Shown: in pieces, positions 1-6,665 of the stretch
How the letters are laid out: every line of letters begins with the position of its first letter
Numbering within the stretch: the first letter of the stretch is position 1
Assembly (NCBI GenBank): GCA_001604565.1
Contig: LVBV01000004.1
Location: forward strand, 1 to 64,000
DNA: 64,000 nt
Direction: 5' to 3'
Source: Puniceicoccales bacterium Verruco_01
GTDB taxonomy: Bacteria > Verrucomicrobiota > Verrucomicrobiia > Opitutales > Oceanipulchritudinaceae
Made by a program: the position numbers and the translations under genes
Notes under the pieces: model-generated
Seen by the model: only the letters and a program-made list of their open reading frames with translations
Database searches by the model: none
What the model was told of the DNA's origin: nothing

Positions 1-185
1 GTTCCGGTCTGGGAGCCGCCCACGAGGTCGCGCCCCGCGAGAAGTTCCGGTATTGCCTGCGCCTGAATCGGCGTCGGCTGCGTATAGCCTGCATCGGCCA
101 CGGCATCCAGGACGAATCCCGGAAGACCAAGGCTTTCAAACGCAGGCGCGGTTGCCGTCTCGATGACGGCTGCGTCTGTTTCCAT
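1..185 (-). CDS. DEAD-box RNA helicase, N-terminal fragment (runs off the left edge)
   Basis: Reading from ATG at 183-185 towards the left edge gives 61 residues of an ATP-dependent RNA helicase. A Q-motif (GYTQPTPIQ) is followed by the start of Walker motif I (SQTG) right at the window end, with the usual spacing of about 18 residues. The phenylalanine upstream of the Q-motif (the PAFESLGL segment) also fits the family. Such helicases unwind structured RNA in ribosome assembly, mRNA decay and cold adaptation. The rest of the gene lies outside the window, so RhlE, CsdA and RhlB types cannot be told apart. The 293-bp stretch upstream would hold its leader. Confidence 0.85.
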   Translation of the reverse strand, partial: METDAAVIETATAPAFESLGLPGFVLDAVADAGYTQPTPIQAQAIPELLAGRDLVGGSQTG

Positions 186-478
186 GATTACGGTCTGTTG
201 AATGGGGCTGTGTGCCCCGCGGGGGCGGCCTGCCGCGTGTCCGGTGAAATCTCGTCAGTTGTGCGTTACCCGCACCGGACCAAGGGATATTTTGTGTCCT
301 TCCCCGCAGACCGCTTTCGCTTATCTTGATGAACAATTGAGAACCGGCAGGGCCGGTCTCTTCCCGCACTTATTCACAATCCGGGCTTCTTGCCAAGTAA
401 ATAATTGTTCACGGGCGCGATTCGCTTTCCGAACAGACGAGGGAAGTGCCGTCGCCACACCGGGTCCGGCGACGAAAA
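186..478. other. Intergenic region upstream of the helicase gene
   Basis: No gene is seen here. On the minus strand a hairpin follows the stop codon of the GNAT gene (7-bp arms 450-456 and 468-474), but no T-run follows it. A 9-bp inverted repeat, TGAACAATT/AATTGTTCA, lies at 330-338 and 403-411. Long 5' leaders are common for cold-inducible DEAD-box helicase genes, so this may be a regulated leader. That is inference only. Confidence 0.3.
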
Positions 479-1378
479 TCAGCCGAGTTCCGTGCAAAGG
501 CCGCAGTATTCCCGGTTGCCGTTCCGGGGCGGGGGAGTCCCGCGGTACATGCGGACGTTCTCGAAGAGCCGACGCATCCCGCGGGAGTGCACCAATTCCA
601 CCGCGTCCGGGTTGTCGAGGGGGATTTCGAGGAAGACCGGTGTTTCCGTCGGCAGCCCTGCGCGCAGGCCGTCGTGGAGGCGTGCGGCGATTTCCGGCGT
701 TTCGGCGTAGAGCGGGCCCGCCTTCCAGCCGCTCCTGCAGGGGCGAATCATCCCGAATCCGCGCAAAAGAGAGCCCTCCATCGCCGCGAGCCCCCGAGCC
801 CGCGGCAGGGCAAGCCACGCGGATAGAAGGCGCTCCCGTGGGAAGCCGAAAACCGCCTCGTCATACCGGCGGAGGGTATCAAAAGGAACCCCGGCTAAAG
901 AAACGAGCCCGTACGGGACCGACTCCGGCGCGGGGCTTTTGTCCGCATACCGGGCGTTGCGGCGAACCTTCGCGAAGCCCGCCGAGGCGTAGCGCGGGGC
1001 CATTTTGAGGACGGCGTTGAGGCCGATCGTCGTCGCCCCCGCAGCATCCAGGTGGGCGAGCCCCGCCGCCCAGAGCTGCGAACCAATCCCCCGCCCGCGA
1101 AAACCCTTCCGCACGAGGTAGCGCCCGAGGAAGCCATGGGCGCCCCCGGTTGCAGCGGCAAGAAGGCAGCCGACGATCTGCCCGCCGCACTCCGCGCAGA
1201 GGGCGCCCTCCGGATCGGCGTCGAAGAGCGCCTGCGTGTCGGTCGTCCCCACGTTCCAGCCCTCCTCGTCCGCGAGAGCCGAGGTAAGGTGCATTTCCTC
1301 CCGACACAGGAGGCGGATCGTGGTGGGATCTACCGTCATGACGGGCGGCATTCTGCTCCGCAGATCCCGCTTATCCAA
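479..1378 (-). CDS. GNAT family N-acetyltransferase (paralogue B)
   Basis: About 299 residues. The N-terminal half is a GNAT acetyltransferase: the acetyl-CoA loop reads RGRGIG after a FLGRYLVRKGF strand. The C-terminal half (about residues 155-299) matches the extra domain of YitH/HolE2-type acetyltransferases. The substrate is unknown. The start is uncertain: the ATG at 1376-1378 overlaps the end of the upstream gene by 8 bp, and internal ATGs at codons 10 and 14 would avoid the overlap. It is clearly a duplicate of the gene upstream: the C-terminal blocks share RPCRSGWK.GPL.AET and FE.VRMYRG. The two probably form one transcript. Confidence 0.85.
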   Translation of the reverse strand: MDKRDLRSRMPPVMTVDPTTIRLLCREEMHLTSALADEEGWNVGTTDTQALFDADPEGALCAECGGQIVGCLLAAATGGAHGFLGRYLVRKGFRGRGIGSQLWAAGLAHLDAAGATTIGLNAVLKMAPRYASAGFAKVRRNARYADKSPAPESVPYGLVSLAGVPFDTLRRYDEAVFGFPRERLLSAWLALPRARGLAAMEGSLLRGFGMIRPCRSGWKAGPLYAETPEIAARLHDGLRAGLPTETPVFLEIPLDNPDAVELVHSRGMRRLFENVRMYRGTPPPRNGNREYCGLCTELG

Positions 1379-2216
1379 GCTCGAAGCTCGTCACCCCATA
1401 GATGCCGGAGACCGGCGTCGTCGGAACGCCGCCGCGGTACATCCGCACCGTCTCGAAGACGGGCGCAAGCCCCCGCGAACCGGCAAGGGCCGCCGCCGCC
1501 GGATTGGCGAGGGGAACGTCGAGAAACACATCCTCGCCCTCCGGCACGCTGGAGAGAAGACTCGAGAAGAGCGCCTCCGCCGTGGAGCGTGTTTCGGCGA
1601 AGAGGGGCCCCACCTTCCATCCGCTGCGGCAGGGGCGCACAAGGCCGTATCCTTCCAGATTGCCGTCGCGCAGCGCCGCCAGCGCGTGGGAGCCGCTCGT
1701 GCGCACCCATGCGTCTAGGAAGGCCGTGCGCGGCGCGGGGAAGTGATGGCGGTCGTATTCCTCCACCTTTGCAAAACGCACGCGTCCCAGAGGCACGATA
1801 CCGGGCACGGCCTCCGATTTTCCCGAACGCGCCAGATACCGCACGCTGCGGTACGCGCTTTGGAAGCCGTGGCGCTGATAATATCCCTCAAGTTGCGGCA
1901 CGGAGTCCAGTCCCGTCAACCTCCCGCCGGTGCGGCGCAGGGCCGCCTCCCAGAGGGCGCGTCCGATGCCGGTTCCGCGCAGGGCTTTTTTCACGATGAA
2001 GAAGCCGAGAAAGGCATAGGCGTCCCCGTAGCGCACCGCCGAGATCGTGCCGTCCACGCCGTCCGCCGCACCCGCCGCGAGGAAGCCGCCCGCGTCCGCC
2101 GCAAGAAAGGCAGCCGCGTCCGAAAGGCCGGGGTTCCAGCCCTCCTCCGCAGCCAGTTCCACCGCCGCGTCCACCGCGCTCCTGTCCGCCGTTCGTACAA
2201 GGATGTTTCCGCTCAT
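1371..2216 (-). CDS. GNAT family N-acetyltransferase (paralogue A)
   Basis: A 281-residue protein. The GNAT fold covers about residues 1-130, with the acetyl-CoA-binding loop RGTGIG, and a second YitH-type domain follows. The EEGWNPG motif near residue 30 is shared with the paralogue downstream (EEGWNVG) and is typical of this acetyltransferase subgroup. It is the first gene of a two-gene unit. The small-molecule or protein substrate cannot be read from the sequence. Confidence 0.85.
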   Translation of the reverse strand: MSGNILVRTADRSAVDAAVELAAEEGWNPGLSDAAAFLAADAGGFLAAGAADGVDGTISAVRYGDAYAFLGFFIVKKALRGTGIGRALWEAALRRTGGRLTGLDSVPQLEGYYQRHGFQSAYRSVRYLARSGKSEAVPGIVPLGRVRFAKVEEYDRHHFPAPRTAFLDAWVRTSGSHALAALRDGNLEGYGLVRPCRSGWKVGPLFAETRSTAEALFSSLLSSVPEGEDVFLDVPLANPAAAALAGSRGLAPVFETVRMYRGGVPTTPVSGIYGVTSFELG

Positions 2217-2291
2217 GAGAGGTTCCTACCTATTATTCGGCAAGAAAGGACGAACTCAAACCGCCGCGGAGTTTTTTCCGGCAAAGAATCG

Positions 2292-3281
2292 TCACTGGGC
2301 ACTCTGGACGCGCCGGACGGTGCGCGAATAGGCGTCCACGGCGTTGGCGATGGCGGTGGCGATTTTGTCGCGGTAGGCGGATTGGGCGATCTTCGCGCAT
2401 TCGGTGCGATTGCTCACATAGCCGCTCTCCACGAGCATTCCGGGGCAGGAGAGGGGTCGCAGTACCGCAAAGCGAGCCCGGCGCACGCCCCGGTCCGCCG
2501 CACCCAAGGTGTTCACGAGTTCCCGTTGCACGTAGTAGGCTGCGATGACGTTCCATTCGTCAAAGCGGTTACCGGCCACGGGGGACTGGTCGTAGGTGGA
2601 ATTGCTGGAGGCCGGGCGTCCCGCGGGAGGCAGGATGTAGGTCTCCGCGCCGAACACCGAGGTGTCGGTCGAGGCGTTGAAATGCAGACTGATGAAAAGG
2701 TCCGCCTTCACCTTCGCGGCGTAGGCGGGACGGTCCGGAAGCTCGATGAATTCGTCCTTGGTGCGCGTGACGAGCACCCGGTAGCCGCGCTCTTCCAGCT
2801 GTGTTTTGAGGCGTGTGGCGAGGTCCAGTGTCATCACCTTTTCCTTGATGCCCGCCGCCTTGTTCTGCGCGCCGTCGTCGCGTCCGCCGTGACCGGGGTC
2901 GATCACGATCGTTTTGAGGTCCGGCGCTGGAGCGAATTTCTGCGGCAGAAGAAGAGGTTCGATCGTCTTCTTGTAGTCGCTCCGCATCATGTAGAGAAGC
3001 GTTCCCCGGGAGACCGGCGCCGCGGAAAGATGCAGTTGCACGTCGTTCACCCGGCAGACGGGGCTGCCCTCCTCAAGCTCCACGGTGGACCATTTGCTGG
3101 AGAGCGTGTAACGGACGTGGCCGTCGGCTTCGCTCTTTTTGACGCTCATGCCCACGCTGGAGGCGATGTTCGTCACCGAAACATAGGCGTTTTCCGACGG
3201 AGTCTTGTTCGCCGCGGGAAGGGACGATGCGGCAAGGAAAACCAAGCACGCGGCAAAGATGAGACGCAGGGCGGATTTCAT
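2292..3281 (-). CDS. N-acetylmuramoyl-L-alanine amidase, secreted (amidase_3)
   Basis: A 329-residue zinc amidase that cleaves the amide bond between MurNAc and the peptide stem of peptidoglycan. A signal peptide covers residues 1-24 (MKSALRLIF..LPAA). Residues about 30-110 form a small beta-rich domain like the N-terminal domain found in other secreted amidases. The catalytic domain has all expected zinc and catalytic residues: H131 (DPGHGG), E147, H200 (SLHFNAS) and E285 (VESGY). It likely acts in cell separation or wall remodelling. It lies 72 bp downstream of infC on the same strand and may share its transcript. Confidence 0.93.
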   Translation of the reverse strand: MKSALRLIFAACLVFLAASSLPAANKTPSENAYVSVTNIASSVGMSVKKSEADGHVRYTLSSKWSTVELEEGSPVCRVNDVQLHLSAAPVSRGTLLYMMRSDYKKTIEPLLLPQKFAPAPDLKTIVIDPGHGGRDDGAQNKAAGIKEKVMTLDLATRLKTQLEERGYRVLVTRTKDEFIELPDRPAYAAKVKADLFISLHFNASTDTSVFGAETYILPPAGRPASSNSTYDQSPVAGNRFDEWNVIAAYYVQRELVNTLGAADRGVRRARFAVLRPLSCPGMLVESGYVSNRTECAKIAQSAYRDKIATAIANAVDAYSRTVRRVQSAQ

Positions 3282-3353
3282 GATGAAGGAGTCGAAATTG
3301 TCGCGGAGCGGGGAAGGCTCCGTGCCGCCCGGGTGCCGGAGTTGCGCCGCGGG

Positions 3354-4001
3354 CTACTTGTCCGTATCGTCGTCGCCCTCATCCTCGGCGGAATCGTCGG
3401 GCGAATCCTCGCGGGAGGCGATGTCCGGCTCGTTGAACTTCAGCTTGCGGCGGGCTTGGGGCAGGGGTGACATCGTAAGGCCGGCGATCCTGCCGGAGAT
3501 GCGCGGGGGCGAATCCGCCACGCCGACCTGTGCGAGGTCCTCCACAACGCGCTTAAGCACGTCGATGCCCAGCTCGCGGTGCTCCATCTCGCGCCCGCGG
3601 TACATCATGGTGAGCTTGAGCTTGTTGCCCTTGAAAAGGAATTCCTCCGCCCGGCGGACCTTGGTCATGTAGTCGTGCTGCTCGGTGCGCACGCGGAACT
3701 TGATCTCCTTGATCTTCGAGGTGCTGGCGGCCTTCTCCTTGCTTTTCTTGGAGAGCTCGTACATGTACTTGCCGAAGTCCAGAATGCGGCAGACGGGCGG
3801 CGTGGCCGTCGCGGCGATTTCCACAAGATCCAGCCCATACTGTCTTGCGAGGGCCAGGGCCTGATCCCTGTCCATGACACCCAGTTGCTTGCCCTGCGGG
3901 TCGATCAAACGGACCTCCCTCGCGCGGATTCTGTCGTTCTTGCGGATGAGATTGCTCGGAGCGCTGCGGTTGTAGCCGCCTTGACGGGGATAATTGGGCA
4001 T
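3354..4001 (-). CDS. infC: Translation initiation factor IF-3
   Basis: A 215-residue IF-3 that binds the 30S subunit, prevents premature 50S joining and checks the start codon. The N-domain shows RLIDPQGKQLGVM, and the linker and C-domain show PPVCRILDFGKY and KEIKFR. The start is an ordinary ATG at 3999-4001, not the rare AUU used for autoregulation in enterobacteria, and no Shine-Dalgarno precedes it. The protein ends in an acidic tail of about 25 residues (EDSPDDSAEDEGDDD) beyond the usual end. The usual downstream partners rpmI and rplT are absent; an amidase gene follows instead. Confidence 0.97.
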   Translation of the reverse strand: MPNYPRQGGYNRSAPSNLIRKNDRIRAREVRLIDPQGKQLGVMDRDQALALARQYGLDLVEIAATATPPVCRILDFGKYMYELSKKSKEKAASTSKIKEIKFRVRTEQHDYMTKVRRAEEFLFKGNKLKLTMMYRGREMEHRELGIDVLKRVVEDLAQVGVADSPPRISGRIAGLTMSPLPQARRKLKFNEPDIASREDSPDDSAEDEGDDDTDK

Positions 4002-4069
4002 CTAGATCGGTTGGGTGTGATTTCCTTTGGGCGGGCTGCCGGTCGATTCCGTCAGAACCCGTCAGGATT

Positions 4070-4098
4070 TTTATAGAGTGTGGCGTGACCGGTTTCAA
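4070..4098 (-). promoter_or_regulatory. Candidate sigma-70-type promoter of infC
   Basis: On the minus strand TTGAAA (4093-4098) is followed after exactly 17 bases by TATAAA (4070-4075). Both hexamers are 5/6 matches to consensus. Transcription would start near 4063 and give a leader of about 60 nt before the infC ATG. This is among the best promoter-like sequences in the window. Confidence 0.6.
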
Positions 4099-4156
4099 TG
4101 CCTTTCTGGCGCGGTACGTCGTGCCAGTCCGTTCTTTTCCCGGGCGGCTTCGGACA

Positions 4157-4897
4157 CTATACGGCCAGCCGCACGCGGGAGGTGAAGCTCCGCTTGTCCG
4201 TCTCGCCCTGCACGGTGATGCCCTCGGCTCCTTCGCCGAGCGAGATTTTGACATCCTCGTCCATGCGCACTTCCGCAAGGAAGTTGATCGAGAGGGAGGC
4301 GATCTTCGCATCGAGGCCGTGGCGCTGGGCGATGGCGTCGGTCACCCAGTCCACGTAGCGGGTGTTGTTCACATGGCCGTTGGGGTCCATGTCGCTCGCG
4401 CGGGCGCGGCGTTTGTCGAAAGCGGTGGCGGCGTCGTCCCAGCGGAGGCGTTCGGGCGAGTCGGGCCCCATGGGCCTTGTGCGGCGCAGGTCGAAGTCCG
4501 CCAGATGGGCGTCAGGACGGGCGGGGTGCCGCGTGTCGGTGTCAATCAAGAGCCACGAGGAGCTCGCCCGCAGGAAGGGCTCGCGGCCCTCGCAGGAAAG
4601 TTCGAACTCGCGGAAGAAGAAGAGACGCTCCAGCGCACTCGGCCACGTGGTGAGGGTCATTTTCTCCCCCCAGCAGGGCAGTTCGCCCGAAACGGCCAGC
4701 TGCATCCGCGCCAGAACGAAGGTTCGGTGCATCGCGGCGAGTTTGTCGTAACCCACGCCGAGCTCCGCCGCGTGCGCGTAGGCGGCGTCCTGCATTAGGC
4801 AGAGAATCGCCGAAAAGCGGATGCGCGTGGAGAAACCGGCGGCCCAGGTGGGCACGATGTCGATGTCGGTGTGGACGGGCTCCTTGATGGGTGTCAT
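4157..4897 (-). CDS. Acyl-ACP thioesterase (FatA/FatB type)
   Basis: A 246-residue double hot-dog thioesterase that would release free fatty acids from acyl carrier protein. The second hot-dog carries DMDPNGHVNN, in which D171, N173 and H175 match the Asp-Asn-His catalytic set of plant FatB enzymes, followed by the conserved YVDW. The first hot-dog carries the conserved Trp/Arg strand (TTWPSALERLFFFREF). Length fits bacterial members. It is monocistronic or loosely linked with the transporter gene upstream on the same strand; the gap between them is about 48 bp. Confidence 0.9.
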   Translation of the reverse strand: MTPIKEPVHTDIDIVPTWAAGFSTRIRFSAILCLMQDAAYAHAAELGVGYDKLAAMHRTFVLARMQLAVSGELPCWGEKMTLTTWPSALERLFFFREFELSCEGREPFLRASSSWLLIDTDTRHPARPDAHLADFDLRRTRPMGPDSPERLRWDDAATAFDKRRARASDMDPNGHVNNTRYVDWVTDAIAQRHGLDAKIASLSINFLAEVRMDEDVKISLGEGAEGITVQGETDKRSFTSRVRLAV

Positions 4898-4945
4898 GCG
4901 GAATGCCGCTTGTAGCGTTTTTGCGTCCCTTTCGCAAGGAGACTG

Positions 4946-5806
4946 TTACGTTTCCGCCGGGCGCCGGCCCGCCAGCCACACGCCCGCACTCATGACGAAA
5001 AGCCCCGCGGCGAGGAATTCACACCTTCCCGCGCTCTCGCCGAAGAAGACGATGCTGACGAGGATGGCGAGGGGCACCTTCAGGTTGTTGAGGGTGGCCA
5101 GCATTCCGGCGGAAATCCTCGTCGCGCCGACGTTCCAGAGAAAGAAGCCGAGCCCGGAGGAAACCGCGCCCATGTAGGCGAGGGCCAGCCACTGGGTGCC
5201 CGTAATGGAGGCCGTCTGTTCCGCACTCCCTCCTGCGAGGACGCCTGCCGCCGCGAAGAGCGTTCCGCCTGCGTAGAGCAGGGCGAAGAGTTCGCGGTCG
5301 CGCACCGCGCCGGTCTTTTCCCGCAGGGCGCGGTACAGAATCTGGCCGAGGGCGAAGGAGAGATTCGCTCCCTGCACGAGAAGCGCTCCGGCGAGCGAAT
5401 CGGGCAGGGAGTGCGTTGTCTTCAGCATGGCGAGAAGCCCGCCCGCCACAGCAAGGCACGCGGCCAGAACAAAACGCGGTTCCAGCCTGCGCGCGCGGAT
5501 CGCGTCGATCGCGATCACGTAGAGGGGCGTCGTGAGGGTCATGAGGGCCACCTGCCACGCGTCGAGGTGGCGGAAGGCCGCGTTGAAGAAGAGATACATC
5601 GCCCCATATTCCACCGCACCGATGGCGAAATATTGGAGCCTCATCCGTCCGGAAAGCCCGCGAAGCCGCAGAAAGGGCAGGAAGACCAGCATCGAGAGCG
5701 CCAGCCGCAGAAACGCCGTCAGAGCAGGGTCGATCGAAACCAGCGTCGATTTGAAAATTCCAAAGGACGCGCTCCACAGGAGTGAGACGGCGACGAGATA
5801 GGGCAT
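4946..5806 (-). CDS. EamA-type (DMT superfamily) membrane transporter
   Basis: About 286 residues with roughly ten hydrophobic helices in two EamA repeats. The glycine-rich helices and the GLGFFLWNVGATR segment late in the second repeat are typical of EamA/RhaT-family exporters. The ATG at 5804-5806 is chosen because it leads straight into the first membrane helix (MPYLVAVSLLW); an upstream TTG-type start would add 13 unlikely residues. The cargo is unknown: amino acids, sugars or other metabolites are all possible in this superfamily. Confidence 0.85.
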   Translation of the reverse strand: MPYLVAVSLLWSASFGIFKSTLVSIDPALTAFLRLALSMLVFLPFLRLRGLSGRMRLQYFAIGAVEYGAMYLFFNAAFRHLDAWQVALMTLTTPLYVIAIDAIRARRLEPRFVLAACLAVAGGLLAMLKTTHSLPDSLAGALLVQGANLSFALGQILYRALREKTGAVRDRELFALLYAGGTLFAAAGVLAGGSAEQTASITGTQWLALAYMGAVSSGLGFFLWNVGATRISAGMLATLNNLKVPLAILVSIVFFGESAGRCEFLAAGLFVMSAGVWLAGRRPAET

Positions 5807-5889
5807 CGGGCAAATGTAAGGATCGGCGATTAAAATGGCAAACAATCTATCGCGAAAAGTCTTTCATCGGGAATTCGGGAGCGTCCGGT

Positions 5890-6080
5890 GCGTTCTTGCG
5901 TATGGCCACCTCGAACAACTTTGATTTCTGCTGCGAACGAGTCTTGCGGCGTCTGGCTTCGTTTCGGAAGTTCGCCGTATTTATCACAATACTACTCACT
6001 TCCGAAGCCTTGCCATCCATCCGCAAATTCTCGTTCTCGCGACGAAACCAGTTGTTCGAGGTGGCCGTATGTAAACAAAC
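5890..6080. repeat. Long imperfect palindrome in an intergenic region
   Basis: This 328-bp gap (5807-6134) has no gene but holds a long imperfect inverted repeat. The outer arms share a perfect 17-bp match (5904-5920 with 6050-6066). Inside them further stretches pair: GAACGAG, TTGCGG, and a perfect 9-bp pair TTCGGAAGT/ACTTCCGAA at 5963-5971 and 5998-6006. The central loop is about 26 nt. It could be a miniature mobile element remnant or a large RNA hairpin in the leader of the secreted-protein gene at 6135. Confidence 0.7.
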
Positions 6081-6134
6081 TGTCTATCTTCCGAATCCCT
6101 CGCATTTTGATTCACGCCGAGACTCTTGTTCCGT

Positions 6135-6665
6135 ATGAAAATGAAAAGAGCAGCCATGACCTTTGGCGGAAAAAGAGCCTTTGCCGTGTGGGCACTCGCC
6201 ATCGTGACGGTCACGCCCTTTTCGGCGTTTGCCGCCGACGGTGCCGATGCCGTGCCCGCGGCCCAGTCGCCCTCCGGCGCGCGGATGGAGACCCCGGCGG
6301 AGTATGCGGGGATCGTCTCCTTCCGCATGCGGATCGACTCGACCGGCACCGTCAATCTGATCTCGCGCGACCTTGTTTCCTGCAACTGGACCGATACGCG
6401 CGTTCCCGCGATGGGCTCGCGCCTGTATTACGAGGTGGTGGACGATGCGGGGACCGTGATCGCCTGCGGCTACCGCAAGGATCCGCGCGACATGGCGCGC
6501 AACCGCAGTGTAGAATTCCTCCTCAACGCGCCGTGGACCCTTGAGGCGCGCTCCCTCAACCTTTACTACGTCGGTTACGAGAGCTCCGGGCGCGACGGCT
6601 ACAGCCGCGATTTCCGCCTGCTGGCGAGCTTCCCGGTCAGCGAGGGCGTTCTGGCGCAGAAGTGA
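6135..6665 (+). CDS. Secreted protein of unknown function
   Basis: A 176-residue protein starting at ATG 6135; a TTG 9 bases upstream is less likely. A signal peptide ends near FSAFA (about residue 33). The mature part is beta-rich, with no recognised family: it contains SFRMRIDSTGTVNLISRDL, a YYEVVDDAGTVIACGY strand and a cluster of Tyr and Ser residues (YYVGYESSGRDGYSRDF). It is likely periplasmic or surface-exposed. Its last 29 bp overlap the 3' end of the convergent M16 peptidase gene. Confidence 0.65.
   Translation: MKMKRAAMTFGGKRAFAVWALAIVTVTPFSAFAADGADAVPAAQSPSGARMETPAEYAGIVSFRMRIDSTGTVNLISRDLVSCNWTDTRVPAMGSRLYYEVVDDAGTVIACGYRKDPRDMARNRSVEFLLNAPWTLEARSLNLYYVGYESSGRDGYSRDFRLLASFPVSEGVLAQK

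Noticed and set aside
450-474. A terminator after the GNAT gene
   Set aside because: The 7-bp hairpin is real, but no T-run follows on the minus strand.
6126-6134. An upstream TTG start for the secreted protein
   Set aside because: The ATG three codons later gives a normal signal peptide start and is the more common codon.
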